The position numbers and the translations under genes were made by a program. From the NCBI GenBank assembly GCA_000469685.2, contig LS997563.1, positions 39,100,468 to 39,164,467 of the forward strand: a stretch of 64,000 nucleotides of DNA. The letters run 5' to 3'. Shown here one piece after another: positions 16,101 to 28,007 of this stretch (the first letter of the stretch is position 1; each line of letters starts with the position of its first letter). The stretch comes from Haemonchus contortus (lineage: Eukaryota > Nematoda > Chromadorea > Rhabditida > Trichostrongylidae). Under the pieces are notes generated by a model. The model did no database searches and was not told the origin of the DNA. It saw only the letters and a list, made by a program, of their open reading frames with translations.

Positions 16101-19100
16101 GTAAGACGGGCTACAGATATCGGCTTTGAAAAGTGCAAGGTCCATGAAGAAGAAGCTTTTTTAAATTTTCTCTAAGATCTTCCCTAAACAAAAATAGCTG
16201 GTGGGGTCGCTCAATATTAGACTCAAGTTGACGTCCACCACTCAGATAATTTAGAAAGAATACGGAGTTAATTAATGAAACAATGGCATGCTGTATTTTG
16301 AAGTCATCAGGCTCCTCGATTCAGGGGGTTTTCATTTCAGGACCGCAGGGTTTCTTTATCAAAGCGTTACGTGAGATATGACAGATCAGAACAGTGCCTA
16401 TTGTTTCAGCAAGGACGTGTAGTGAACTCAACGGCAGGCTTGCGCAACCTTGCACCCAGGCAGCAATGCACGACAAATGATATGATGAGAATGGTCGGAT
16501 CTATTCCACAAGGTTAGTTACAGGGTCATTCTGGCGTAATGACTGCTCTTAGCTCTTTCAGACTCGCATTACTGCAAATATAGACATAAGTTCTTTGAAC
16601 TGGTTGTATGTATATGCAAGTCGCCTCCTTTACGGCTATGTATCAAAAGCGCCATCGAATGCGCTGTAATTTCCTCTGCTCCAACCTTATTTAACATCTC
16701 TAAGGAGCGTCTCTTGCTCGGCATAAAGAAGGCTTTTCCGATCCATCAGCGTTCGGGCTCACTTCGACTATTTACTCCACCCCAGTCGGATTTCGAAATA
16801 TGATCTTTCGCCATTTTCCCTAACATAATTCTTGATATATTCTTGATTATTCGGAATTTGCTTATCAGTTTGTATTATTTCATGTCATTAGACTGGGATT
16901 TAATGATTTCCGTATCTATCAGAGGTATGAAGCACTCCTCCGCTCAAGAATGCTCCCATTCAAGGTACATCAGCGCCTCGTCAATTGCAAAGTCAACAGC
17001 AAGCTCAAATGCGAAACACGCAGGGAACTACTCAAATGGTCCAGTTGCATCAGGTGCAGCAGGTTCCCGTAACGGGCCGCGTTATTGCGATGAATTCAAT
17101 GCAGGTACTCGCTCAATGTTGCTATCTTCAAATTTCTAGTCTTCTTACTCTTTGGAATCACTTCTTGAGAAGTTGTTTGTTAAGGCGCCGCAACAATTGA
17201 TTCCTGTTCCGATGCGCATGGTCTCCAATGGTGGATCGATAAGTGACGGCCAGCAAGCTCCTGGTATGGTTTTTATCTCTTTTATATTGCTAGTTTTATA
17301 TCTTTTCTTTATAGACTATCTGGTTTGTACTCCTATAATATCGAACATCTTGTTCTTTCCCCATGTTATATAATATTCCTAACAAAGTTTGTTCTTGATC
17401 ACTGCTGCTTTTACTCAGGCCTGCATGATATTAAGATTTTCAAAATCAAACCCCAACATGTGCCGTTGCGCATTAGTCGGGCGCTGGAAAGAAATTGATT
17501 CGCGTAATGAGCTTTGGGAGGATTTAGTGTGCTGAGTGATGAGTGAAAGCTTGAAAGCTTGGTCGTGCTTTCTGCTACTTTAGCGATACTGCCATTTGAA
17601 TTGTCTAACTTCATGTCATGTGCACGTGCGCTTGTGAAAGAGGGCGCTCTGTTGCTAGCTAGGCCACTATTTCATTGATTTGGTGTTTTGGCTTTGTCAA
17701 GTAAATATTCCTTCAACTGTCGTTCACCCTTCGAAGTTTGTGGCATGAAACTATTTCTTATGAGCTCCCATATCGCAATTCGTAGAAATTTTGCCAGTCT
17801 ACTAATCCATTACTATTCCTGTATTTCAAACATGTTCCGTTAAAGCTTTAACATTACCTCTCCCTCCAGAAAGTGTCGTACTTGCAATGATGAAGTTATC
17901 TAGTCGCAGTCATTGAATTGTGTGATTCAGGTTCTATTCAACTTATGCCACAGTTTCTTCCAGCAAATGCTAGAATCGGACAAAATATAAGATTCATGCC
18001 ACGTGAGTTGATGTACGAACTGTCATACGTAGCCGTCGCAGATCGAGTTGAGGATGCGATACTAGCGCAAGACGCCGTCGTTTAGTCGTTTAGTATGAGC
18101 ATAGTTCTTCGTCGTAGACATACCTGTTTCAAGCTACCAAGCGAGTTTTATTGCAAGATTGCGTGTGGTAGCTGTGGACTTAGCCATGGACTTGCTCTGT
18201 GATGGCTACTGCGATTGCCTCATTTATTATCGATTTTTTGAGCTTTTTTTAGATCCTTCGGAAGCCTCAAATGCTCAGGGTATGGTTTCCCAACAAGCGG
18301 CAATGGTTATTACATATTCATATATTTTTCTGAATAATACATATATTAAAGCGGCTTAAAAAAGCCGCCCACAATTTGCTAATGTTTTCGCTTTGAAGTT
18401 TCAGAATGCTATGCGAACAAGCAACACTGCTCTGATGGTTGTTCAAGGTCCGAATGGTCCTATGGTTCTTAATACTTCGACTATGCACCGTGAGTTGAAA
18501 TGTTTTGACGTTTTCTCAGATGCCCTTCAATGACGTCATCATCAAATGCACTCTAGTTTTCTGCGTTGGATGTCTCCCCCTCTTTAAAGGACTCGCACCC
18601 TCTAACTTTAAATTTGAACAACCTCTTTCTTTTTCGTTTTTTGTCGGCCTCTGTTGAAAACGCAGTTTTTTCTTCCCACAGCATGCAAAAATCGATATCC
18701 CTCTTGACCTTAAGTTATAAAGTCACAAGGCTATGAAAAGAAAATTGTACTTAGTAGTAAGCTACAAAAGTGCTGCCCTTGCTGACGTATCGCTCTCAAT
18801 TGATTGAGCCCGTGGCAAAAAGCTGGCGCGCCTGTTTGAGCATCTAACAAAAAGGCTTGGTTGATATTCATCATCAGTGGAATTAGATAGTGCCCTGCCA
18901 AGTTTAGCTAATAGTGTGTCAAAAAAGGCTTTTCAGCGGGGTATATTCCTCAGAATCTTGTGCAAGTGCAGATTGCTCAAGGGATTCAAGGCATGCAGAC
19001 CATGCAGCAAGTTCATCGCCAACAACAACAGCAGCAACAACAGCAGCAGCAGCAGCAAGTGCAGCAGCATGGTGTAAGTGTTAGTATATTTTTTGTAGGT

Positions 19101-22100
19101 TGTTGATAATCCTGAATTGTTATAAAACACACATCAGATTTATTTTGTGTTGGGCTTTCCAGTGGTGTACCGTTTAGAAGTCGATGGCAAGTCGCTGTAA
19201 AAAACGCCGTCCTGAAAGCGGGTCTGGGGAGATGAGTGTAGGAGAATACCTTGCATTAGGAATGGACGAAAAAGGTCGTGCTGATAGCAGCTCATGTGGT
19301 ACTGATAGCCCCGATACCGCAGGAGATGCACCACCGGCTTTGGACAGAGGTATTTCTAGTTTCTGAGCTTCTCTGTATCAGCCTGAGCCTTAAGAAGATT
19401 ATTTTTTTTTGGAGTGACAACATCTTCATGGAATAAAATGGTCATTCTTGATAGATTTTCCATATGCGACCTTTGTGTTCTTAGGTGATTCTATCGATGA
19501 CTCATCACCGCAACCACCCATTGATTCCACGAAATCGGTGGAAGCAATATTTATTCGTGAAGCATTAGCGTTCCGCGCAAGAGGCGGAGGGTGTGGAAAG
19601 CCCCTTGTTCATTACATGGATGGTTTTACGATTGAGGTTGGCACCCAGAAAAATGTATCGATTTTATGTAGACAATATTTTTACTTGTATGATTACTTTT
19701 TTCTTTTAATTTTGGTGTATGACCAGGAGTCTGACGTCCCATTTCCACTAGCTCAATACGACAAACTTACTGAGCTCGTATCATCGGATGTTCTTGATGA
19801 TATCATGCCAATGATAGCAGATATCGATGTCAAGACCAAAGCTGACACAAAAGGTGGGAAATATATATTTTATTTTTTGTTTTCTCTTTTACGTTTTTTT
19901 TTGTGATTTTTTGGTTTGTTTTGACCCTCCGAAGAAGTTGAGCTGCTTTGAGTTGTTCTGAACTTTCATTTTGGATTAGGTTTTATTCTTTACTCTAACC
20001 GAAGTTTCACTTGTTGCATTGCCATCACGTTATTGTTTAGAATATTTCTAATGTATGCAGTTCCGCTCATTTGTAATTTCCAGCTCCGCGTGGGAAAAAT
20101 AGTCCGAAACAAACACCACCAGTAGAAGAGCCAGAGAAAGAGCACAAAAGGAAAGTACCATCTCGCACGCGTCGGTCAACTGCAGCACAAAATGAAGCGC
20201 CTGCTGTAATTCCAAAGAAGGAAGAAGTTCAAGAAGAAGAAATACAAGAGGATCTTAATGAAGAGCGTAAACAACCTAAGGTTTTATGGGTTTCATTCCC
20301 ATTCTCTTCGAAAGCTTCTGCTATGTAGCCAAAATTTTGCAGTATTTCGCACTTGAGAGTTCTCAAAAAAGGTACAAGTAATTCTTGCATGGTTGCCGCC
20401 ACTGCTTCGTAATGCACATCCATGATGATTGTGTCTGACTTTCGCATTTTAGAATCGCCGGCCGGGTTCTGCTAATCATCCTCCGCGAAGGCGAACAAAT
20501 GAGCTAGAATTACTCTTGAACATGGACTTTGGGCCGAAGGATGCTGGCCGACGTATACTCGATACCGAGAAACGAAAAAGTGTTTTGGAAAAGGAAAAAC
20601 GCAATTCTTCCGAAACTGGTGAAGAACATGCGGAAACATCGGATAAGTCTCGCTCTAGACAGAAGCGCAGGAGTACACACTCAACTACTTCTGAAAGTCC
20701 AGCAAAGTCGGAGCGCCCGCGATCTTCGGTTGAATCTGTCGAGCCGACGAGACGCAGTTAGTTTTTCTTGTACATCTTTAACTTTTTATCGAAAACAATT
20801 GAATTGAAGTTTTCTTTAAAGCGTGTGCGCCTGGGGTTACTCAAAGTAGGCAGAAGGCTTTGATAAACAGCTTAATTTCAATCCACGCAATTTTTGGCGA
20901 GAGCCGATCGGTAATCAAGTCATCGGATCGCTTATCATGTACCTATATGGTTCGGTCTATTCGATCTCGTGGTTTTTAGAAATAGGTGGTCCCTTTTTGG
21001 TGATGAAATTGTCAGAGCATGCTCGGAAATGCGGTTTCAGCCATTGCGGTACTTGCTTCATTTGTTAAAATGCTGATTAATAGTACACGGCGGTATGCGG
21101 TGTATGAGGAATTTATCTTTAACTTAAACTATTTTCATGTTCTTTCCTTTGTTTTCAAAAAAGCGATATTCCATTTGTTTGTTGAGCTCTATGGTAGACT
21201 CTAAATTCAATTTCAGGTAGTGGAAGACATGATAGGCGAAAAGAGAAAGAAAGGGAGAAAGAGAAAGAAAAAGAGAAAGAAAAAGAAAGGGAAAAGGAAA
21301 TAGTCCGCAGTACTCCGACGGTGAGCGCACGCTTATTGCCACATATTGAAGACTCACCGGAGGACCGCTGTCTGTATTGCCAAGTTTCTTTCAAAGAGGT
21401 GAATTTTTGCAGTTTGTTCTTAATTTTGATTAATATTTCATCGTTTTCCCATTTCCCATGTTTTTGAGCAGGCACTCATTTTCAGAAGGAGCGCTCTGCT
21501 TCAACTCCTCAGTATTGCTCAACAAAATGTCGCCGAGCATATCAGTCGCTGATGGCTAGCGAGAAGAACAACAGAAAGTTTTGTAAGTTCATGCTATATT
21601 AATCTGACTACGCACCTACAATTTGTACTTGGGTTGTGTTCCGTAAGTTGTATTTATAAGCGTTTGCTCTACAATTTCGATTTGTAGCTGAAAGTATGAA
21701 GCGAGTATCAGGTGGTGGCTCTGAAGGTACGATATCATCATCCTCAAGTGTTTATGATAGTAGGTTGTTCGATTATTGACAGTTCGTACCTATCTTCTGA
21801 GGGCTGACTAAGTGATTGTCTTTTTCAGTGCGAGCAAAGATGGAGGAAGACCACACGCCGCCTTCAGTGTCAAAACCGAAGAAATTCGAGGAGCCGTCGC
21901 CATCAAAAAAGGTGGTGAAAGAGGTTAGAGTTTTGCATTGCTAGTTATGTTATGCTGGTTTTTTATCATGTTTTCACAACTTTGGATCAAATGTCTTTTT
22001 CTTTGAGGTGCCGCTTCAAACACCTAAGGTGCGTTCAACAATGAATTCTCCTACAATGGTCGTTGAACCACCACAAGTTGCGGAGCCACCGCCGACTGTA

Positions 22101-22470
22101 GCGACGCCGGTTGCGGTATCGTGTGGACCTCTTAATGTTCAAGGTGTTGACTACGATGTCGATCCGAAGCTTTGGACGGTATGTTTTGTATTTGTGAATG
22201 TTTTCATGCGCTCTGACTTTTTTTGGCCCAAAGATGTAAGCCAGTATTTTTAAGCCTGATGTAGCAGCCCGCTGGGCGCAAGCAGTGACGGGTTCTGAAA
22301 CGTGTGCAGCGACATTCTTGCGAGAAGATGTCGACGGAGACGCCATGTTGATGATGGGTTTCGACGATTTACGCAGTCACCTTTCGTTTACATTCGGTCC
22401 AGCAAAAAAGCTTCATCTTGCTATCGAGCAACTAAAGGTTTTCCGTGATCAACGATATGGTACACCGTAG
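13163..22470 (+). CDS. Polyhomeotic-like Polycomb protein (HD1, FCS finger, SAM)
   Basis: Polyhomeotic-type subunits of PRC1 polymerise through SAM and compact silenced chromatin. Exons: 13163-13231, 16410-16512, 16965-17104, 17140-17263, 17931-18002, 18253-18305, 18405-18489, 18937-19073, 19178-19349, 19485-19636, 19727-19853, 20084-20280, 20453-20756, 21217-21398, 21486-21582, 21688-21726, 21829-21923, 22008-22178, 22255-22470; 2535 nt, 844 aa. The N-terminal third is Gln/Met/Asn-rich with a polyQ run near 243-254. HD1 at about 357-381 reads KPLVHYMDGFTIE then ESDVPFPL. A K/E-rich tract precedes an FCS-type finger (C630, C633, C650, C654; YCSTKC). SAM is at about 771-840 (FLREDVDGDAMLMMGFDDL). 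Middle exons are lysine/arginine-rich. An extra exon inside the first intron cannot be excluded. C. elegans SOP-2 is the nearest known nematode relation; orthology is not proven. Confidence 0.82.
14385..14678 (+). mobile_element. tRNA-derived SINE, copy 1
   Basis: The head GGCGGAGGTGGCGTAGTGGC resembles a tRNA 5' stem and A box, and GGTTCGAATCC is a perfect B box about 50 nt further on. The body then matches the two other copies (shared segments such as GAGGATAAA, GGCCACCACAAGTC, GGGCGCAT), ending in a TTTATCC repeat after AACGCCAAAAAC. It lies in the first intron of the Polyhomeotic-like gene in the same orientation. I see no clear target-site duplication. Confidence 0.85.
19021..19060 (+). 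repeat. CAA/CAG repeat encoding polyglutamine
   Basis: A mixed CAA/CAG tract inside exon 8 of the Polyhomeotic-like gene encodes about a dozen consecutive glutamines. Q-rich N-termini are normal in Polyhomeotic proteins; the mixed codons should limit slippage. Confidence 0.9.
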
Positions 22471-23186
22471 ATTTTTTTCTGCAATACTCGATGTGATTCA
22501 ATGTTATGTAACCGATCTCTTGAGCTTTTCTCAAGGCTAAACATACATAATAACATCTGGCTGTTCTCGTTTTATCATTGATAACGCAAGCATAGCTGCA
22601 TTTGTTGAGAATAATCTATATAAAATTTTGCAGTTCATAATATGTTGTATGTTTTATGAACTATGTATAATGATTCACAGACCATTTCCTACACTTGTGC
22701 TAGACGTTCAAGATGTTGTTTTCGGCTATAAACATACCACCAATTGTACATCTATAAGTTATTCGATAAAACATTCTATCTGTCGGCTACAACATTAATT
22801 ACAAATCACTGAAGTTAACAATGTATGCAACAAGACAATGGTAGACGTTCGATAGAAACACCATGGTATGGTATTGGAAAAGAACATGCTGACAACCAAC
22901 TTATACATAACATATATACCCGTATATAGCTTATTGCCAGATCACATGATTAAATAGTAAAAGTCATCCACAACAACCCGATTGCATATGAGGAATGTAT
23001 TATGCGATTCTGCCAGAAAAGAATGCATCTATGGACATTTCCTAGAACAAAAAGGCAAACAACCTGAATTTTGTACTTCACGAGCCAAAGGATTAGGAAG
23101 AAAAGGCTTTGACTTAAAGCAAACACAAAAAAACGGAAAAGGAGTATTCAAAAACCTTATGGAACTGTGACTTATGTACAATCGAG
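22471..23186. other. Convergent 3' region
   Basis: AT-rich interval of 716 bp between the stop codons of the Polyhomeotic-like gene (+) and the C2H2 gene (-). It should hold both 3' UTRs. No coding signal or repeat was seen. Confidence 0.5.
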
Positions 23187-25238
23187 CTAATCCTGAATTT
23201 CGACTTTTGGTGCCCTGGCACCCGGCTCAATCTTTGGTGCAACCATAGCTTCCTGAATGCCAATAAATTGATGATGTAGGTAATTTCAATCATTCTAGAC
23301 AAGCTATATGAATAAGACAGGGTCGGGCTTACCGTAGGCATAACAAGTGATTGCTCCAGTTTCGGATTCGATGCGTAAAATGCTGATGTCGAAACATCTG
23401 CATTTTTAACAATGTCCACTACCTTTGAAAGGTGATCATTTACTTGTTGATCGGGTTTCTCTGACAGCTCTAGCAGTTTTGAACGTAAAGCAGAAACAGC
23501 CTGTAAAAATCACGATACATCACCACGTACGATATCTTATAGATTTAATCAGAAAAGAACTTATTGTTACTATAATCAAGATGTGGTCATTTTAGTTGTA
23601 TGAAATTGTTAATAATGCTTTATTCTAAACAAACTTTGGAAGCCTACCGTATCAAAAACTCGAAGTAGTTCCTTGTTCGACTGCAGTATATCGGAGACTG
23701 TTTCCAAAGAATGTGGTATGAACTGTTCGATATTCTCATTAGCGTTCGAAACCTCGAGAAGCTCTCCGTGCCCGCAATGAGTTTTGCAGTACTCTACCTC
23801 GAACATATCCCCCCATTCGATAACCTACAAAATGCAAAATCAAAACTCAGTGGGAAGATTACGGAATGGCTCAAACCTCCATGAAAGCAGTGCAGCAAGT
23901 GACTTTCTTCTTTGTCCTCGGCCGTCTTGGAGTGAAATTCTTTTTCCGTAGCGTTCTATTACAGCGATAATGCTGAACTTTTTTACTACCGAATGTCTTC
24001 GTACTGACTATCACCAATTTGGGGTTGTTTTTTCCATCGGTTTTGGACCGCCATTCCTACAGAATTCTATTACACAACAGAATTCGATGAATCGAAAAAA
24101 AAGCACACCTCGTAGGAATCCCTGTCGTTGAAAAAAGTTTTCTCTATTTTATAGTCGTCAGGACGCGCAGAATGTACAAGGCTCCAATGCTCCACCAGAT
24201 TACGTTGAATCTGCAAGATTTACTGTATTTGTTGGTAACTCTCACTCTGACTCTAATTGTCATCAGAATCAAGCATTTTCTAGCACATTGGGAGATTAGT
24301 AAGCCGATGGGAAAAGGAATTCAAGCGAACGGTAGAGGCGTTCACGATTTTCGAGCACTGGGTATCCTCAGATACCAGAACGGTTGCTCTACTCGCCGAG
24401 AACGCGATGGCGTCTCTTGACCCATACCCGGAAGTAGACCGAATCTGCTTTGCGAGGTGAGTACATGGAGACCCCAGCTCGATTAGACAATTTGGTTCAA
24501 GAGGCAGTCCAGTATATTCCGAGTCAGAGAGAAGATAACATACAATGATAGTATACCAATGCATCTCATCCCGTCAACTAGCCGCTTCATGGCCGTAAGC
24601 TCTACTTACAGCCAGTCGCATTCATGGTACCCCCCTTCTAACGCAGACGTCTGGGCCCCATTGTTGATCGATACCTCGGAAATCTATGTCTGTGTTGCTG
24701 AAGGGGATATCTGCATCAGAACGCAAGTACTATGAATTAAGCCACGGATTCCAAGCTTTTAATGGGCGCCCTTCAACAGTTTCAGAGTAGAGCGCCTTCA
24801 TGCAAGAGCGTCAACCGTCAAGAGGTAACGCTCGACGCCCTTGCGTCAAAAGCCCTTCACGTTCTAGCGTGAAAGATGTCAATCGTTTGCAGCCATGACC
24901 GCAATTCAAAAAAAAAAAAAAACAATGAGAGCTGATGATTTTACCTTCACTTCTTCCCCACAAAGCGGGCATATCAGACCTCTCCGTATCTCATTGGAAA
25001 TGGCTTCACTATGTTTCCGCACTATATGCTTCGTGAGAGAATCTCGTTTGGAGTATGGTAGACCGCATAGATAGCATGTAAATAGTTTTGAATCCGAGCA
25101 GTTGGCTAGAACTTTATCCTGACGCTTCCTTTCTTTGAATCGTTCTATAGCATCCTTAGTGTAGGAATGAGCATAGAATAAATGCGAGTAAACTTTCGTT
25201 CCTTTGTCAACTCCACATTCGGGGCATTCAATTCCCAT
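23187..25238 (-). CDS. C2H2 zinc-finger protein with extra Cys/His module
   Basis: Exons in coding order: 25238-24945, 24210-24109, 24056-23877, 23824-23648, 23500-23333, 23252-23187; 987 nt, 328 aa, with every intron in phase 0. Three N-terminal C2H2-type fingers are visible: C5/C8/H19/H24, C55/C58/H71/H76 and C90/C93/H106/H111, the third split by intron 1. Residues ~125-215 form a second conserved-looking module: an aromatic/charged segment, YRCNR, a run of K/R, TCC, then YCKTHCGH (C205, H208, H211). That pattern resembles the DNA-binding end of MULE-type transposase relatives common in nematodes. The C-terminus is helical and ends PKVEIQD. Probably a nuclear DNA-binding protein; its targets are unknown. 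The start follows a TTTTCAG acceptor by 2 nt, so an upstream exon is possible but not seen. Confidence 0.75.
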
Positions 25239-25240
25239 AC

Positions 25241-25250
25241 CTGAAAAGAT
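25241..25250 (-). promoter_or_regulatory. Likely trans-splice acceptor of C2H2 gene
   Basis: The minus strand reads ATCTTTTCAG followed by GT and the ATG. Trans-splicing here would give a 2-nt 5' UTR after the leader, which is common in nematodes. Confidence 0.45.
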
Positions 25251-25535
25251 TGATAATTGTTAGAAATTGACTCGTGGTGATGTGAAATCAAACGAGCGGT
25301 ACTAGAATTTAAGCTGTTGGTTAAAGTGCGCAAAGTCGTTAATTTTCCAAAAAGACTCGGACGCTTCTCCCAAGTGCATATAATTAATGTGGGTGAAAAT
25401 GAAGTGGAGCGAATGTTTATGTTTAATTGACGGGATTCACCGACACTTGCCCTGGGAATGCGGAATGAACCGTCACTCACAGGTGGGAAGAAGAGGGGGA
25501 GGGATGCTGGGACACAACTTTTCACCCCTCTGGCC

Positions 25536-25594
25536 GCATTCATACTAGGTGCAGTATGCTGCCGACTGCAGTATACTGCACCCAGTATGAATGC
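25536..25594. repeat. Short perfect-looking hairpin
   Basis: Arms of 22 bp (GCATTCATACTAGGTGCAGTAT and its complement, one mismatch) flank a 15-nt loop. It lies about 300 bp upstream of the C2H2 gene. It could be the core of a MITE or an RNA hairpin; nothing around it identifies which. Confidence 0.7.
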
Positions 25595-25988
25595 GCTTTC
25601 TTCTGCGCTCTCTTGGCAAAACCTCATTCTGGTCAAATCCTCTCCCATTTCAGCTTTTTCTACGGTCAGCAACTCATCCACCACGACGCTCTTCCCTTTA
25701 AGGGTTCATGCAAAAAAAATTTTCCCCCAACTGGGAGTCGTTCTTAGGTGCCACTACAGGTCTGCAAAACCACCCGCCATCCTTCTCGGCGCTGTAGCCC
25801 TTAACGTATTTATAGTCTCGTGAATGTGTAATACACTCACCAGAAAACACACTCAAGCGTCTCCAAACCGCCATCACTCATAAGAGGCAAAAAGGCTACT
25901 GTATCATATGTTCACGAGACCAACGGAGCACATCTGAGACCTCTGCCTTCCCCCTACCCAACTACATTTCCCTACTTGTTGCACATAA

Positions 25989-26284
25989 AATAAAAAATAA
26001 ATAAAGTTTTTTGGCGTTAATCAATCCCGTCTAAGGGATGCGCCCCCGCACTCGACTTCCATTCAGAATCGTAGTGGCGTAATGAGTGCGTATGTGGCCT
26101 ATACAATGACTTGCGGTGGCCAGCCGATGTACAAGTCACTGCTTTTATCCTCCCAGACGGGTCTGGTACCAATTCACCCACCCCGGAGGGATGTGGTTGG
26201 CCTAGGCGGGCATCGATCCGGGATTCGAACCCCTGACCGTGCGTGTGATATAGTGCGCCACTTGCCACTACACCACCTCCGCCT
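25989..26284 (-). mobile_element. tRNA-derived SINE, copy 2, with target-site duplication
   Basis: Read on the minus strand, the head is at 26283 (GGCGGAGGTGGTGTAGTGGC), with B box GGTTCGAATCC, then the same body as copies 1 and 3, ending GATTAACGCC and a T-rich tail. TACTTGTTGCACATAA occurs exactly at both flanks (25973-25988 and 26285-26300), a 16-bp target-site duplication. That is the signature of LINE-driven retrotransposition and defines the element ends. Confidence 0.93.
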
Positions 26285-26300
26285 TACTTGTTGCACATAA

Positions 26301-27995
26301 TGAGAGTAAAATGCAAATGATTACCACACTGTATAGAACTTAAGAAATAAAGCTTAATGTACGTACAGTTCCAAGCACAACGATGAAAGCAAAATACCAA
26401 TTTCAAATTAGCGCGCAGTACCGTATTTGCAAGCAATTGGCAGGCAGCCAGCATGCCTGCGAATCTTATGCATGTCGCGATCGATAATGTGCAGCAGATG
26501 ATTTCCGTATCGATCGTTTCGGCGGCCGTAATGAAGGTGTGGTCGTTCGGGTCGGTGGGTGTGCGTCAGTTGCGGTGTCGCGACCGCTCATAGGGGTTCC
26601 CGTCCAGTCACCAAGCAGTTTGAGAGCTTCACGTCCTTTGTTTGTCGTTATTGCTTAGTTACTAATAAAAATAGACCAGTATAGAGATAACTACCCCAAT
26701 ATGACTCTTTAGGGGAATATTATATCTAAGTGGCTTCATAGAAGCTCCAGTTTGTGGCGAACAAACTGACGTGTACGAAAGAAAAAAACTTGCGTGCAAA
26801 CAAAGCACGGCATCGATTTTCCTTCGAGCTTGTTCGTCGTGTCGTGTGACCTGGCTGCGGTCGGCTGGGTTCATTATGCACGTAGCCGGTCGGCAGCTTT
26901 GTTAACCACAGCTGACCGAGCTTCCATGGGGATACATTGTGCTAAAGCCCCTATCGACCAGTTGCCCATGAAATCTCCCATAGTCGGCTGTCATCTTTTA
27001 TGCTGATTCTGTAGAGCCTTGGGTGTTGTGTCTCATCAAACCCGATGCGGGTACTGCAAGTCTTCTATGAACCTTGGTTTGAGCTGGTTAGAGGTTAACC
27101 TCTCTCAGAAGAAGAATTCCTTTGAAATGATATATTCGACTTGATTTGACTTTCTCTACAAGCCCTACAGGAAATGTTACAGAAACTTCTTATTCTCGTT
27201 AGGGCTTCTAGAATTATGATTTATATTAAACAATTTTCGTCGTGAACTTTGCATGCGTCAGAGATCCATATAATACATAGTAATTCTTTAATGTAAACTA
27301 TTATTTTTCACATGGTAATTTTTGGCTTGTTTGTTTAAATTAAAACTTATACGAGTGAGTAACAGTGGCTGCAAAGTTTGCGGTGCATCGTATTGTTCCC
27401 GTGCCCAAACTTTCCACCAATAATACTTTTGAAAGCAGGGAACGATTTAAATAAGTTGTAACGTAGTTTTACACGGCTGACGGTCATTACATCCTGCCAG
27501 GTATTCATAAGTTCCCTTTCAACTGTTGCCCAAGAATCGATGCTTTGTGTGAAATTAGCAATCCAAATACCTTTCTCATTTTCTGGTTATCGTCATATCG
27601 ACTGCATCTCGATAGGTTTACACCGACCATCTAAAAACATAGGCCTTGTCTTGCGAGTTCTGGAATCCTGGATCAAACTAAGAGTAGTAATTATATTCCC
27701 CATAAAACTAATTGGATGGTCCTGCTTAGTTTTTTGGGCAATGGTTATGCTAAGCCGCGGGCGGTTAGTATTTCGTTAACGATTATAGCCTTCTGTAGCC
27801 TTCATTACAAGAACATGCCTGTTCGTGATCAGTACTATTTACAATCATGTTTCTTATGTGAGTGTTGTAGCTTCTCACGTTATTCTTTCATTGGATAGGC
27901 TTCCCGTCAGTCACAGTAATAGCTGTGCTCGTTGTATTCTGCATTCAATCAAAAATCGCGAGTGCTTATGTGCTCACGACAGTTTATGTAGTAAT
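26301..27995. promoter_or_regulatory. Upstream region of fzr-1
   Basis: No convincing coding exon. The stretch 26,420-26,600 is CpG-rich and may hold promoter or 5' UTR sequence; the rest is AT-rich. A 5' non-coding exon of fzr-1 could lie here. Confidence 0.35.
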
Positions 27996-28005
27996 ACATT
28001 TATAG
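27996..28005 (+). promoter_or_regulatory. Splice acceptor just before fzr-1 ATG
   Basis: ACATTTATAG is followed by GT and the ATG at 28008. It may be a spliced-leader site or the end of a 5' UTR intron. Confidence 0.4.
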
Positions 28006-28007
28006 GT

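Noticed and set aside
16843..17139. Serine/alanine-rich plus-strand frame over exon 3 of the Polyhomeotic-like gene
   Set aside because: The glutamine-rich frame in register with neighbouring exons fits splice phases and family composition; this is its shadow.
21217..21300. K/E-rich repeat as a possible assembly artefact or microsatellite
   Set aside because: It stays in frame between exon 13 and the FCS finger and is normal low-complexity coding sequence.
26017..26268. 83-codon minus-strand frame and its opposite-strand partner
   Set aside because: It is SINE sequence, not a gene; the same frame recurs in copies 1 and 3.
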